A stretch of DNA of 64,000 nt, from the NCBI GenBank assembly GCA_037127255.1, contig JBANSL010000016.1, positions 5,644,501 through 5,708,500 of the forward strand, in the 5' to 3' direction. The position numbers and the translations under genes are program-made. The stretch comes from Persicaria tinctoria. Its lineage: Eukaryota; Streptophyta; Magnoliopsida; Caryophyllales; Polygonaceae. The notes under the pieces were generated by a model, which searched no databases, was not told the DNA's origin, and worked only from the letters and a program-made list of their open reading frames with translations. Below, one piece after another: positions 1-13,338 of the stretch (the first letter of the stretch is position 1; every line of letters starts with the position of its first letter).

Positions 1-236
1 ATTCGGTTGAATATTTAAGATGTATGGCCGAATCTGGATACCATTTTATGGTTCGGATGTGCACATGATATTGATAAGGGGTACAACTGTACAAGGCAAC
101 AATCATCTGTTCTAAAACTGAATGGGGATTCTTTTTGCATGTGTTTTCTATCTTCAGAGAACATAATCTTGTTTCTCCAAAAACATGAGCTGTAATGCTC
201 AGATTCTAATGCAGTTTTATTTTCTTTTATTTCTAG
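1..236 (+). other. Intron of the TWINKLE gene
   Basis: This stretch is A/T-rich, has no open frame joining the first recognisable exon, and ends in a pyrimidine-rich tract and AG at 235-236. It is read as the 3' part of an intron whose 5' exon is outside the window. Confidence 0.7.
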
Positions 237-3200
237 GACACTAAGTACCAGTACTTGTGGAACTGCAAAGAGTACCTAGAAAAGGTTGTTACCAGCACTC
301 AAACTACCTTCATTCTGAATAGGAAAAAGAAAACTCAATGTGTGGTCTGTTTCCTTTGGTCACTTGTAACTTAGGCATCCCGAATTATTCTAGCAACAGA
401 CGGAGATCCACCTGGTCAAGCATTGGCTGAAGAACTTGCTCGCCGCGTGGGAAGAGAAAGGTATAAACTAGCTTGACCTTGTGCTGGTACTTCTTAAAAT
501 GTATTCATATATACTTGTGACACACCAATATCTAAGTTTACATGTGTACAATGGACTTGCAGGTGTTGGCGAGTGAAATGGCCTAGGAAAAATGAAACCC
601 AACATTTCAAGGATGCAAATGAGGTAGATATGTATGTATATTCAAATTCGAAAGGATCAAATGGAAAGTGTTCTTACCGTGTAAAGTGTGGAGGGAAACT
701 TAGCGCACATATTGTGTACAAGTGCATAGTTATTAACGATGCATTTTTTGCATGTTGGAAATTCGAAAAAAAAATGCATATTTATTAAACGTGTATGTTT
801 AATAAATTTGCTCGCGCACTAAATTTTCACCACACTATTCATCGAACCACACCACATATTATAGTTTCGTTTTTATTCAGTTTTACTGAACCTCTTTGAT
901 GGCATATAATGAAAGAACATCGACGGTTAGGTTTTCTAAAGATGTACTACACTTGCTCTTACTTTCTCAACAATTTTGAGCTTAGAAGCTGAGTTATTAG
1001 TCCACTTAGAAGCTGAGGGACAATAATCCTTACCTTTTTATATATCTGGTTATTAGTCCACTTAGAAGCTGAGTTATTTTATTGTTCAGATGGCTGGTCA
1101 ATGTTTTTATAGTTTTGACCTTTTTTTTTGTGAAGTATATATACGTGTTCTGTGTGACTAAGACTATGAATAACTAACAATCTCCCTTCCCCCCATCAAA
1201 TGTTTGCTTATTTCTTGTAATAGATAATACGGAGTACATGAATTTTCTTTGCTTTTTAGTACCTTTGTCCGCATGTGTTAATTTTTCTGCAGATATGTGT
1301 ACTTGTGTTTATTCCCCCCCAAATGCGCTCAGACAAGAAATTGTTTATTGCTAATAGGTGCTTGTGGATTTGGGGCCAGAAGCATTGAGAGAGGTCATTG
1401 AGAATGCAGAGTTATATCCTATTCGTGGACTCTTTGACTTTAAAGATTATTTTCCTGAAATTGATGGCTACTACCATAGGGTTCTTGGTGATGAGCTTGG
1501 CGTATCGACCGGTTGGAGAGGTTTAGATGAATTCTACAATGTGAGCTTGGAATTCTGGTCTTCTTTTCAACTTAAATCTTCTATTCTGATACCCCCACTA
1601 GTAGATCATATGTTTACTGTTTTCCATTTCATTTCATTTCATCTATTTTCTGCATAATCAAGTTTTGTATATATCATCGCACATTATTTGTTGGACGTCA
1701 GCATTGTGCTCAGGCTCAATATACAAAAATTCTCGCTGTATATCTCTGTGAAGTTGTTTGGTCAAAGAACTGATAACTGATGGCCAAATATGATTCCAAT
1801 TTTGATACAGTTGTAACTCTCTCTTTTTACAGATTCGATCCCTTTGAATACTGAATTCGTGTTTGTGATCGGATGTCTTTATTAAAAAAGATTAAATTCC
1901 ACACATAGATGCCAAAAGTTAATAAATGCAGCACGGGGTTTTAAAATTATATCATTCCACAAGCAAACATTCACTTCTTAATATGTTTTTCCCAGGCCCC
2001 TGTAAATGGGAGCTGATAAACCACATTTAGAGCAAAACTAGACTTATTTATCACTTATCAGTTCTATAACATGACCATGGGTTGTGAACTTGAGTGAGGG
2101 GGATATGATGTACTTGATGCTTCAATATTCACTAGGTGTAGTAGTGTATAAAAATGGCTTAAGTATCTTGTTGGTTTATCATGGCAGGTGGGGATGTTTA
2201 TAGCATTAAGTCTTGGATCAAAGCTTTTGGTTAAAGGGGATGGAGTTTAGATGTTCTAGCTTTTGGCAATCCTAGGGTCATATCATCTTTATACACTGAG
2301 CCTACTGAATATTATCTTTAGATGTTCTAGTTATTGACGAAAAATGTAAAAATATCTGGCTCGTAAAGGATTCTGTGCTGTTGATTAGGCTTCATGGAAG
2401 CGAAGGTGTAGAATGTGATTCCTTGATGAATTTCTTGTGCTATTCTCTTTCTCTCTCTCCATTTTCCAGTTTTTACATATTGTTGTTTTATTCTCTTGCA
2501 TCAATAGCGATTCGTCATATTGTGCACTGTGGCCTTATTCCTCTTGCGATTTTCCTGTGAAATTTTGTACGTATAAAAATTGGAAAGAAAGGTAAATGAG
2601 AGTATATAAGTTTGCCTAGAAGTAGCAAGGCTCTGTCTATCCCAGTTGTTAGTTGGAAAGTAATTTTCCGCATTGATGTTAATTCCTACACATATGTCTT
2701 TCGAAGGTTTAACTATATAGTAGGTGATAGATTAACTTACCCGATTATTTATGTCTTTCCTGATAGGTTGTGCCAGGTGAGCTGACAGTTGTGACGGGGG
2801 TCCCCAACTCAGGCAAGAGTGAATGGATTGATGCTCTGTTATGCAATCTGAATGAGAACTTTGGGTGGACATTTGCTCTTTGCTCAATGGAAAATAAGGT
2901 ATGTAATCATAATCTAATGAGTTTGACCGTGGTTTAAAAATGTTTTTTTCTGCAAACCAAAACATTTAAAGTGCCTCGACATTTCCTTACCCTGTAATTG
3001 TTTTGTTGTGGTGGCTTTGTAGATTTTTTGACTTGCTATTTTTTCAGTATAATATTGAAAAGAGGTGGAGGGTAATCTACTAATTGCCTAACAATATATG
3101 CAAAATAATGGGGGTTCAATAATTTTGACCTGGCAAGGTTAATGCAGCAAAGAATGTAAAAATGGTGCCATGGTGGAGATTATTGTGAGGAAGAAAAATG

Positions 3201-6200
3201 GAAGTTCAGTAATTCTGTTGATAGCAATCTTTCCTTCTTTGGAAAGGGCTAAAGTTATGCTTCTTGGAATCAATGTTTATATACACACATTCCATGAGAA
3301 GTGATGGGAGTTTTAGTCATATATTCTCACAGTTTCTCATGATGTCCATGTTTTGAGGCTGAAATTGTGGTTCCATGTGGTATATTGGTTCCTCTTTACA
3401 GGTCAAAGCACAGGGTATGAGAAGTGATGTTAAGAAGTAGATGTTTGCTTGTTAATAATGTAATTTTAGACTATAGCTTATTGCCATTTTGTTGCTTAAA
3501 AATAGAGGTAAAAGCATAAATACTGGATTTTTTTAGAAGCCTTAAAAATAAGACAAAAGCATGAATTATTTTTGGATGAAGTTATTGCATACTGGAGAAA
3601 GGGTTAGCTTAGTTAGGTGAGCGGCTGGGACTGGGAGTGAAAATATTGGGAGACTTGAGTTTATAGCAAAATAATGTCATTCATAAGGGGAATGGACACA
3701 AATACCACGATGCCAGCTTCTGAAATCAATTCTAAAGAGAAATAAGCAAGCTAATGATGAACTCTCAATAGTAGGTTATAATATTGTCTTAAATTGGTAA
3801 TGTAGGAGAAGAACCATTCCATATATGCTGTGACTTCATTTGTCATCATTCGTCTTATCAATGTTGTTATGGATTGCCGGATTGGTTGATGTCCATTTGG
3901 GAATAATTCCGAACTCTATCTAGCTATCTAGTTTTTGTCTGCCAAATATGTTTATATAAGAATAAAACGTGTGATAAAGTTTCTGGTGCTTATGTTTTCT
4001 TGTATCTTAAATTGGCATTTAGGTCCGAGAGCATGCAAGGAAACTTTTGGAGAAGCATGCAAAGAAGCCGTTCTTTGATGTTAGGTTTGTTCATCTTTAG
4101 CCTTTTACATGTACTCTGACTCGCATACTTTCATTCTTGATCCTGCTGGCATGGTGAAATAGATGTTTAAAATACTCCTAACCGATTTGGACACAAATAT
4201 AACTTCAATTTTTTCCACATGATATTTATACAATGTGAATGGCAGCATGATTGTCACTGGTTTGTGATACTTGCTTAAATATTTTTTTTTTTTCATTATG
4301 ATTATTGGAATATGTCTTTACTGAATTTGTATAAATGGTTGTATACCATAAAACATTCAATACCTGAAAGTACTAAACACTTGTCCATCATACCTTTCAG
4401 TTCTCTGAATATGTATTAGCCTCATCATTTAAAGATGTCCATCCTTTTTGGTGCCTGGAACAAATGCTTCTTTGTTTAGTCTTGATGGTTTGCCATAATT
4501 CTTTCATAAAAATGTTCTGTATATAGAAGGCATACTCGTTATATTAAGACTCATACTGGTTGCAGGTACGCAGAATCAGTAGAGAAAATGACTTTAGAAG
4601 AACTTGAAGAGGGAAAACAATGGTTGAATGACACATTTCATCTTATAAGGTAAGGATTTCGGATTTAAGAGACATCCTTCAATTGCTATTTGCTATCATA
4701 AACTGGAAATATTACCTACATGTGGTTTATCCTTACACCGTCGATCCCCGTATCTCCAACTTTAAGATAGAACGTCTCTGTAATTTTCAAGCTGGATATC
4801 TGATGATGCTGACTTCTTGTTTCTCAAGTGCATGTGGTTTTTTCATTTGTAGAGATTTTATTAATTTTTTGGTGGCATTTGGTGTACTTTTTTTTATAAA
4901 AAAACTTGTATCTTTTACATTTTTTTATCCTACGTGATTTCCTGGTGCCTGCTTGACTAGTTTCTCCATTTTCATCGAATAGGTGTGAAGATGAGTGTCT
5001 TCCAAATGTTAAATGGGTTCTGGATCTTGCAAAGGCTGCAGTTTTGAGGCATGGTGTCCGTGGGCTAGTGATTGATCCGTACAATGAGCTGGATCATCAG
5101 CGTACAGCCAATATGTGAGAATTGATTCTCTTCTATTGAATTATTTGATATTAATATTGAGTTCTCTGAATCTCCTGAAACTATGAGATTCAAAGAATTT
5201 TAAAGATATATTGCATTTCTATAGCTTTTGATTCATATCGAAATATGAAGGAGCAGTTTGATGACAATTAGAGCCTCTAGGAGGGGGAAGAGAGGATCAA
5301 AAGGATACTTTGGGTATTTTAAATCGGCATCTAAAATGAATATCAATGACTAACTCAAGGGGATTTTTTTTGATAGGCCTATAAGCTCTAACGTTATTAC
5401 TTTTTAGCTGCAAAGGAAGAAGACTGAACTAGTGTTTGATTGTAATGCTATTTATAACAGTTGCTGGAAACTTGACACCTTTTTTAGTTATATTTATCAA
5501 CTGCATGTCTCGATGTAGGACTGTTTTGATGGTTTTGAATTGTTTTTTATGGTTTCACATGGTGTAGATGGGATATCCAATATGTGATTAGATTCAGATA
5601 GTGCAAGTAGCGCACTATGTTATGGAAACACATTTTTTCAAACAAAAATAAAATTGGTTTTATATCAGCCTTTTTATTCCAGGCCTAGGATTGTTTTCAG
5701 TAGTTCTTTGTGTTGATCATCAATGAAAGATGTAATTTAGGCATAAATTCTTAAAGTTAATTTAGCACTTTAGCTTTAGCTGATGGAAGATGAGTCATAG
5801 TCAAAACATATTATACAATTAAAAATGCATCGGAGGAAGGTCATGTATGTTAATTCTATTTTTGGAAATTGACACTTGTGCCTGGTTTGAAATGCTTGAT
5901 TGTGGGAGACATTGTGATGTTGTTGTGCCTATTTTGAAACATATCATTGTTTGTGTTGTAAGTTATAACCATGTTATAGTCTTTAGACATGATACTTGAG
6001 ATTATAGTCTGTTGCAGAATTAATCATATATTGTTTCTGCATTCCATTTTTTCCTTCATAGTTAGACACTCTTTTGTGTGCATTTGAATGGCAATACTAT
6101 CAACAGGACAGAGACAGAGTACGTCAGTCAGATGCTAACCATGATAAAGCGATTTGCACAACACCACTCTTGTCACGTTTGGTTCGTAGCACATCCTCGA

Positions 6201-6750
6201 CAGGTTAGCTATTGCATAGAACTTATCTTAGGCTCTTAGCTTCTAGTAAGTCTTTACATACTAATGTGTTTAACATGTAATACAGTTGCACAATTGGGTA
6301 GGGAATCCTCCTAATCTCTACGACATAAGTGGTAGTGCGCATTTCATAAACAAATGTGATAATGGGGTGGTGGTTCACCGCAATCGGGATCCAGAAGCTG
6401 GTCCAGTTGACAGGGTTCAGGTAACTACTATAAAGCTTCCGTTTCGATTCACTAATTCTGTTTATTCTAATTCTTAACATATGATATCAATCCCTTGCAG
6501 ATTTGCATTAGAAAGGTTCGAAATAAAGTAGCTGGTCAAATTGGTGACGCTTTCTTATCATATGACAGGTAAAATGCTTTTCATATTCACCGTCCAGCGT
6601 TGCGTTTTTGAACTCCGGTTAAAATCTGTGTCGTTTCTAGTTTGAACTGTATCAATAAAAACAACCTACAATATTTATGAAGCTACTAAAAAATCGAATG
6701 CATCTGTTTGCAGGATCACTGGATTGTTCAGGGACTGCGCCAACAAATGA
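237..6750 (+). CDS. TWINKLE: TWINKLE-type organellar DNA primase-helicase (5' part outside window)
   Basis: C-terminal 374 codons of the plant homologue of phage T7 gp4 and animal Twinkle, which primes and unwinds organellar DNA; plant copies are known to be targeted to mitochondria and plastids. Twelve exons fit GT-AG junctions and stay in frame: 237-284, 375-460, 563-623, 1358-1540, 2767-2898, 4023-4084, 4566-4649, 4983-5114, 6107-6203, 6286-6420, 6501-6568, 6714-6750. The first exons give the end of the TOPRIM primase (LATDGDPPGQ). A linker leads to the RecA-like helicase with Walker A GVPNSGKS, Walker B LVIDPYNELD, the FVAHPRQ motif and the late motif GSAHFINKCDNG. The stop TGA is at 6748-6750. 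The N-terminal transit peptide and zinc-binding primase domain lie upstream of base 1. Family assignment is firm; it rests on recognition of long conserved blocks, not on a search. Confidence 0.95.
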
Positions 6751-7404
6751 AAACATCTTGTACTGTCAACCGATTTTCCGAAGAAAAGGTTGACAATGAT
6801 CCTCGATTTTTTTACATTCATGTAGAGGAAAGAAACTTGCTAGAGAAAGGTTTCATGTTATGAGATCAATGTAATTGGATTTGAAGCTGTTTTGTTGTAC
6901 ATATACAGTTATATATGGCTTTATGCCATTCAATCATTTCTCATTTCGTCTGCAGCTAAACTACCATTTACCAACCTCACATTCTAGATATATCATATAC
7001 CAATTCCTATGAAAGCGGGATCTTATAGTCATACACTAGTACAAGTAGCATAATGTATGGTAAATTTACAAATTGATACGATGCAAACAATTTTTCGGAA
7101 CATGATGTTAATGCACTATGCAACAAGTGAAATAACGATGTCATATGCACCACAAAAGGGGAAAAATCATCTTTCACTTTCGAATTACTACAATTTATGT
7201 TCATCGAGTCACATTGCATATCTTTACATCTTTTTCTTGAAAGAAACATGGGGAATGGGACTCAAAGTGCGCAAATGTGTGTCTTGTGTGTACATAGAAC
7301 TCTCCTGAGGTGTCAATGCTACACGACTCTTTTTCTTCGTGTATCGTGGACAAGCTGTGTGTACATAGAACTCTTTTTCTCCTGAGGAGCGAAGTTTGTG
7401 TTAC
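6751..7404 (+). other. 3' UTR and spacer after TWINKLE
   Basis: No gene is seen here. The first part is presumably the 3' UTR of the helicase gene. At 7289-7386 a short direct duplication repeats the string GTGTACATAGAACTCT about 68 bases apart, just before the LINE remnant. Confidence 0.4.
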
Positions 7405-7860
7405 GAGTATCGTGGACAACTCGCGTGAGACCAGGTTGTGTTGGTTTGGGCATGTTCAGAAGAGACTTCCTGAGGCACCGATTCGTAGGAGCGAGAGTTT
7501 GGATTTGGGAGTTACCTGCAAAGGGGAAGTAGACCGAAGAAGAGCCGGATGGAGATCATCACATAAGACTTCAATCTTCTGAACCTTTCTGAAGATATGA
7601 CCCGTGATAGAGACCAGTGGCGGAGCTGCACTCGGGCGGCAGATGTTTAGTGTCTTGAGTGGTTGTGTGTCCTTTCGCTATGCTTCTCTTCTGGCTCTTA
7701 ATTTCCTTATTGTTTTATAGGTTCTCATTCTGTGTATTCCGTTCATTTTATTTTGGGTTTATCAAAAACACTCTCGGTTAGTTCTGAAAAAAAGTACATA
7801 CATCCTGACCCCTCAGACCTCGCTTTCACAGGATATAGTGGGCTGTTGTTGTTGTTATTT
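7405..7860 (+). mobile_element. 3' end of an RTE-type non-LTR retrotransposon (decayed)
   Basis: A broken reading frame at about 7425-7650 encodes the signature RLCWFGHVQKRLPEAPIRR, then GRPKKS and RDQWRSCTRAADV. These are the C-terminal hallmarks of plant RTE-clade reverse transcriptases. The frame breaks around the GRPKK part. About 200 bases of 3' UTR follow, ending in ATATAGTGGGCTGTTGTTG and a short GTT repeat near 7860, the usual RTE tail in place of poly(A). The element is 5'-truncated, as is common, and must be dead. Only this 3' part is present; no catalytic domain remains. Confidence 0.8.
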
Positions 7861-7964
7861 AGACTTTAGACTGCAATCAGTATTACCATTCATTTTGTCA
7901 GAACAAATCATCAGAATCTCCAATATGTTCAAAAAACCTAAAATGATCCTCATCCTCCATTTGA

Positions 7965-9353
7965 TCAAAACACGGAACCTTTAAAGTTTAAACCCCGGTA
8001 GATCTGCTGCAGAACCTCATAAACCTCCTCCACACAAGGATGTAACGCATCATAAGCTCCAAACGTATGGAGCTCACCATCAACTTCAATTGAACAAGAT
8101 CCCCGCGGCTTTGCACGAGCGTCCCTCAACAACTTCCTCGCGCTAGCAGCCTCATCCCATCGCCCTAAAGCAGCATAAGTGTTCGAAAGCAGCAGGTAGT
8201 TGCCACTGTTTTTGGGCTCCAAGCTGAACAGGTGGGCAGCTGCTCTCGCCGCGAGCTCAGCATCTCCACGGATCCTTGAAGCAGCCAAAATGGGTCCCCA
8301 AACAGCTGCATTCGGCTTAAAGGGCATGCTCCTAGCCATCTCCTCCGCCTCTCGAAGCTGACCGGCTCGACTCAACAATGCCACAAAGCAAGCATAATGC
8401 TTGATACCAGGCTTGATCCCATACTCAGAACCCATCTTGTGGAAGTAACTGCGACCCAATTCGACCATCCCAGCATGGTTGCAAGCAGAGAGGACAGCTA
8501 GAAGAGTGACCTCATTCGGCTTCTCACCGGCTTGCCCCATCCTGCTGAACATCTCCAAAGCCTCCTTTGCGAGGCCATTGGAAGCAAGCCCCGATATCAT
8601 CGTCGTCCAAGTCACAACATTTCTACTCTCAAACCCTTCAAAAGCATCCAAAGCTTTTCCAATCTCCCCTGATTTTGCATACATATCTATAAGTGCATTG
8701 TTAAGAGTGACTGTTCTTCTGATTCCATAATCAACTATATACCCATGTATCCACTCCCCTAGTTCAAGCACACCAAGATCGGAACAAGCTGAAAGCACCC
8801 CCGTCAAGGCAACCTCATCCGGCTCCACGCCTTCGGCCTGCATCCTCCGGAACAGCCGAATAGCTTCGTGGGGCAGCTTCTTGTGAACGTACGCAGTGAT
8901 CAAAGTGGTCCAGGAGAACACGTTTCTCACAGGCATTTCGTCGAGCACCTTCTGTGCAACACCTAACCGGCCACCAGACGCATACATCTGAACCAGGGAA
9001 GTTCCGGTGTACAAACCGACATCGAAACCGGCCTTCACCGCTTGACCGTGTAACTGCCGCCCTGTTTTGACAGCGGATAGGGCGGCCGCCGCCTTGAGGG
9101 CGAAGGTGAAAGAGTAGGCGTCGGGGTAGAGGCCGTTGAGTCGGATTTCGGGGAAGAGGAGGATGGCTTGTTCCGCGGTGGAGCGACGCTGAGAGAGAGA
9201 CCTTATGGATTCATTGATGAGACGGGTTGTTGTGGGCTGTGCGCCGGCGAGATCGGAGGAGTGAGAGCGGGATAAGCTGCAAATGTGGCCGGCGCCGGCG
9301 GGAACACGCAGACTCGACTGTGAGTGGGAGAAGACTCGGCTCCTCGGTATCAT
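7965..9353 (-). CDS. PLS-class pentatricopeptide repeat protein, E/E+ subgroup
   Basis: Intronless 462-codon gene, typical of plant PPR genes. After a Ser/Arg-rich N-terminus of about 40 residues that looks like an organelle transit peptide, there are tandem P, L and S motifs: YSFTFALKAAAALSAVKTG, GTSLVQMYASGGRLGVAQKV, FSWTTLITAYVHKKLPHEAI, NNALIDMYAKSGEIGKALDA, VVTWTTMISGLASNG. The C-terminus (residues about 365-462) carries the E and E+ motifs (GNYLLLSNTYAALGRWDEA; PRGSCSIEVDGELHTFGA). There is no DYW deaminase triplet at the end. Such proteins bind organellar RNA one base per repeat and recruit a separate deaminase for C-to-U editing. The start at 9353 is the first Met of the open frame. 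The exact orthologue and RNA target cannot be told from this sequence. Confidence 0.93.
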   Translation of the reverse strand: MIPRSRVFSHSQSSLRVPAGAGHICSLSRSHSSDLAGAQPTTTRLINESIRSLSQRRSTAEQAILLFPEIRLNGLYPDAYSFTFALKAAAALSAVKTGRQLHGQAVKAGFDVGLYTGTSLVQMYASGGRLGVAQKVLDEMPVRNVFSWTTLITAYVHKKLPHEAIRLFRRMQAEGVEPDEVALTGVLSACSDLGVLELGEWIHGYIVDYGIRRTVTLNNALIDMYAKSGEIGKALDAFEGFESRNVVTWTTMISGLASNGLAKEALEMFSRMGQAGEKPNEVTLLAVLSACNHAGMVELGRSYFHKMGSEYGIKPGIKHYACFVALLSRAGQLREAEEMARSMPFKPNAAVWGPILAASRIRGDAELAARAAAHLFSLEPKNSGNYLLLSNTYAALGRWDEAASARKLLRDARAKPRGSCSIEVDGELHTFGAYDALHPCVEEVYEVLQQIYRGLNFKGSVF

Positions 9354-10395
9354 GGTTTATGGAAAATTAGATTTTGAGCTAAAATGAGCAAAATAATTAT
9401 AGTACCCACGCCATAACACGATCTTCTGAGCCAATTTCGGGGCTATGGTACGAGCGCCTTGAAGATCTCCTGAGCACGGGGAGAATTGGGAACGACAGAG
9501 GGTGATGCAGGGTGCACGTTGCAATCGAAATCCATGGCGTTGGAGCACTGTGGTGGCGAAGGTGGAGCTCAACAGTTTGGCTGTTGGACAAAAATGTGTT
9601 AACCGGAGGAAACTAATTAGAAAAAATTGAAGCCAAATTTAAAGAGGCAGCGTACGTTGTGTTGGTTTCTCTATAATGGATTGTGAATGAAACATGCCTT
9701 TACCACAGGCTGGCCTTTTTTTTGGGGACTATTTTGTGTGGATCTGACAACTGCAGTATGATGCAAAACACCATTACGGAACATGTTACGAAACATTAGT
9801 AAGGTCTAGGGATCAAAATGTACGCATTATTTCCCCGACTAAGTCCAAATGATGTTTCCAAATAACCCATAAACCAAGATGGCAACTATTTGCCTAGACA
9901 GTAACATTTGGTTAAAAGACGAAGTCCGATCCTTGTGTTGCCATATATCAAGTTTGGCAGGATGTACTGCCTTCTAATGACAGCAGATGAAGTTGCTCCA
10001 ACATGTCCAATTTGATGAATTATCCATTCATCCTTCTCCTTAGAGGCCACAGTTGCAACCATTTTCTTGCTCACCAGATTAAATGGGTGCAACATTGGCC
10101 GCTGAAGAGAAGGGTGAATCAATAACTCATCAAATTGGACCTATTGGATCCGCTTCATTTGCTGTCATAGAAAGGCAATCCATCCAAACAGTTGTCGGTC
10201 ACTCGAAAGCATACATTTGACTTAGCTGGGAAAAGGGTGGCGTACATCTAAACCCAACCGCACTAATGAGTAGGCAGTAACAATTAGCTACTAGTTACAA
10301 CACTTTTTTAGACTTTGTACAAACAAAACAATCGAGTGATAGATTGAATCCTTAGCATTGGCATGAAATAGGATGCATGGTTTTCCAATCAAAGT
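9354..10395. other. Spacer between the PPR gene and the SKA3-like gene
   Basis: I see no conserved coding frame. The part next to 9354 is the promoter and 5' leader of the minus-strand PPR gene. The part next to 10395 is the 3' UTR of the minus-strand SKA3-like gene. Short open frames here have no recognisable composition. Confidence 0.4.
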
Positions 10396-13195
10396 TTACA
10401 CAACTTTGTAGAAAATTGATCCATCCTTGGTCTCTACGACTAACTTTTTCATCCGGACTAGCATAAGTAGATAAGACCTTCCCTTTGGTCCTGCAAATGA
10501 AATTATACAGAGATGGTAATCTGTAATACCAAACTCCTATTTAGATACAGTAGAATACAGAAACACTTCAAGGTAATGGCAATTCAACAGAAATTATAGA
10601 GTGAAGAATGAAATAAAAACTATTACCTAAGCCCATTGATGCAAGTTCATTTGCATGCAAATATCCTCTTTCATTTGTGTTACTTTTACTTTGAATCCTT
10701 GAGTTTATCTTCTCAATTACAACTTGCATATCCTGCAGGGACGTTGACAGGCAAGTGAATTTAACTGGATAAATGGAGTATACAACTCCCAAGTGCAAAT
10801 GACATACACGTCATTATAAAATTATCAGTGATTTAAGATTGTGAATAGAAGTAATTGCTTCAAAAGAGAGAATAGTTTTAATGGACGGAATCAAAAGAGA
10901 ATAGTTTTAATGGATGGTAGCATGTTAACAACTTTGCAGTAAATGCAAATAAGTATGTATTGAGTGTATGACAATCATTCCCTTCTATGTTCCATCTTCC
11001 AGTAGCTGAAATTGTATTTAAGGACCAACAAATTATCAGATTCATACTTCCTTAGATTATCGTTTGTATGTTTAGTATTTCAACAGCAAAGCAGCTGACT
11101 GTTAAGGAAACCAAGTTGAAATCCTCTTTTGGAAAGATGAAGAAATTTATTTATTAAAAAAAAAAACACTCCAGTTTCACGAAAGTTGAAATGGAAATAT
11201 ATAGACAGTATAGTAGGTAAAGGCAACCACAGTTTAAAAATTCAAACACTCTGTAGATTTTGCACGTAAATATTATGGGACTAGATACAGTCATCCAGTG
11301 ATATTTATTACCAGAGATAATACTCCATCCCTATACCCTACTGTCAGCCTCCAAGGAGTCATGTATCTAAAACTCAATCAGTGAATCCCAATTTTGGATA
11401 TGACTTATTTGGACTAAACAAACTGGTTCGGGAAGTCCTACTTATTTCGCCTTCCTCCATACCCCACCATTAGATTATAAGGCATGCTTATACATGACAA
11501 TTTTTGTAAACATTTTTCACAAACTATAAGTATGCCATAATTTCACACCCAAAACAGAGGTATGCAATAATCAGACAAATAAACTAAATCAAAATGTACA
11601 GGCAAGACAATAGTAATACCTCCCATGATACCAAACTTTTCATATAAGAAGGTAGACCTTCATAATCCTCCTCCAAAATGCTTATCGTTGAACTCAAATC
11701 TTCTTCAATTACATCATCTAAACAAGCCATTAACAGAGACACAAGCAACAGACCCAACATTAAGAATAGCATTTTGTCTGTGTTACCCACAACATGTCTA
11801 GTGAATGTTGCAAAGGTGCCTTAATCACAATCACAATTTTTAAGAAATTGCTGAAGTTAGTTAGATGATAAACCTGTTTCATCCAAAAAAGTTTTTGAAT
11901 TTTGATGATTGCCATTGTAGGAATGGAGTCGATTCTCATAACAGCTACAAAATAAAAACTATGTATCAGTTTTCAGTTTCACATAAGATGAATGTATCAG
12001 TTCCCACATAAACATAGAACTTACTTCAGTGGAGTATGGAAATTAGATTCTGCATCATATGTTTCCCTGTCACCTAAGCAGACCAACAACAGATGAGACT
12101 AAACAACATTTTGGTAAAACTGCATCATGAAACTATCAGTTAACAATTATAGATGAAATTGGCTTCAGCAGACATATTTAGATGCCATTGCAACTAAAAG
12201 TTACTAACCTTTAGAAGCTATAGTAGCCAGACATGCCTCAGATAGTCCAAGATTTGCCAAACAAGTGGCATCTCCCAATCTTCAGATTTATTCAAATGAA
12301 AAAAAAAAAAACATGAGTTTGGACAACACAATAAAAGCTAAAACAAGCAATAAAATTCATCCTTATGACATACTCCATCATTTGTCAAGATTGCAATCTA
12401 TTATTAAGCAGTAAGTACCAATAACATTTTGTAACCATAGCTTAGAAGTTGCACCTTCCACTGACAGGAGTTCAAGGATAAATTACTTAATTCCAATTCC
12501 AAGTAAATATCACTGTAGCAGATCTCCAGAACTTTTCCATGGAGGGATAAAAAACTGCAATAGAAGAAGAGGTAAAGGTTGAAACATACAAAGAGTCATC
12601 ATCAAGCCCCTTGAGGACAGATCCAGGATAAGAATCTGGCAGATTCAGCGACGCATCTGCAACATGTGAAAACGAAACGTTTTCTTCCTCGACAGCATCA
12701 TCTTCAGACACTAAACAATCAATCAAAAACGAAAACAAACAAGAAGATTCAACACAAGATCACAGCTCAAGAATCAACCAAAATGGGAATCAAACTTACA
12801 GGATGAGAGGTGGCAGCCAGCATAGCGAAGGCGGTCAGTTAGGTCAACGAGATCCGCCTGGTTCTTCTTGTAAACCTGGTAACAGTGGCCGAGAAGCTCC
12901 TCGAACGAGACGGTACCGAACGACATCGTCTCGAGGAGGTTGAGCTCGCCGGAAAGGGACGAAACGCGGCGGTTGAGGGACTGCATGAAGGTCGCAGAGG
13001 CGGAATCTGAGACGGAAACACAAAATTCGTCAGCGAAAATCGGGAGACGCTTGAGAGGATTTCTGAGAGATGCAGGAGTGAACCGAGAGGAATTGAGCGA
13101 CGATCTAGGGAATGGTCGAGGGCTTGGCAGCTGGATTCAACGCCATTGCAGAAGGAAGCTAGGGTTTGCCCCAATCTGATTATCGAATCCTCCAT
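10396..13195 (-). CDS. SKA complex subunit 3-like kinetochore protein
   Basis: Nine exons on the minus strand: 13195-13084, 13006-12800, 12710-12590, 12279-12209, 12073-12025, 11944-11874, 11717-11620, 10732-10627, 10490-10396. Together they make 930 bases, 309 residues plus TAA, with GT-AG junctions throughout. The N-terminal ~100 residues (MEDSIIRLGQTLASFCNGVE... through ELLGHCYQVYKKNQADLVDL) are helical and match the layout of the SKA3 coiled coil that binds SKA1/SKA2. The middle has an acidic linker and the string ANLGLSEACLATIAS, resembling the SDFGLERY region of animal SKA3. The C-terminus (GLGPKGRSYLLMLVRMKKLVVE) looks like a small winged-helix-type domain. The SKA complex couples kinetochores to spindle microtubules. 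The gene model is strong; the SKA3 identity is my recognition from pattern. An upstream in-frame Met at 13213 is possible. Confidence 0.7.
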
Positions 13196-13338
13196 TTTCG
13201 CGCTCTCCCTCACTGGTTCTTCTTCGAATCTGCGCTTGTGTGAATTTGTGTATGCGTGGGAGAGAGTTCAAGTTAAAAGTGTAAATTTATTCACTTTAAT
13301 ATTGATTTAATAGTTAAAAAATAATTTGAACAAAACTG

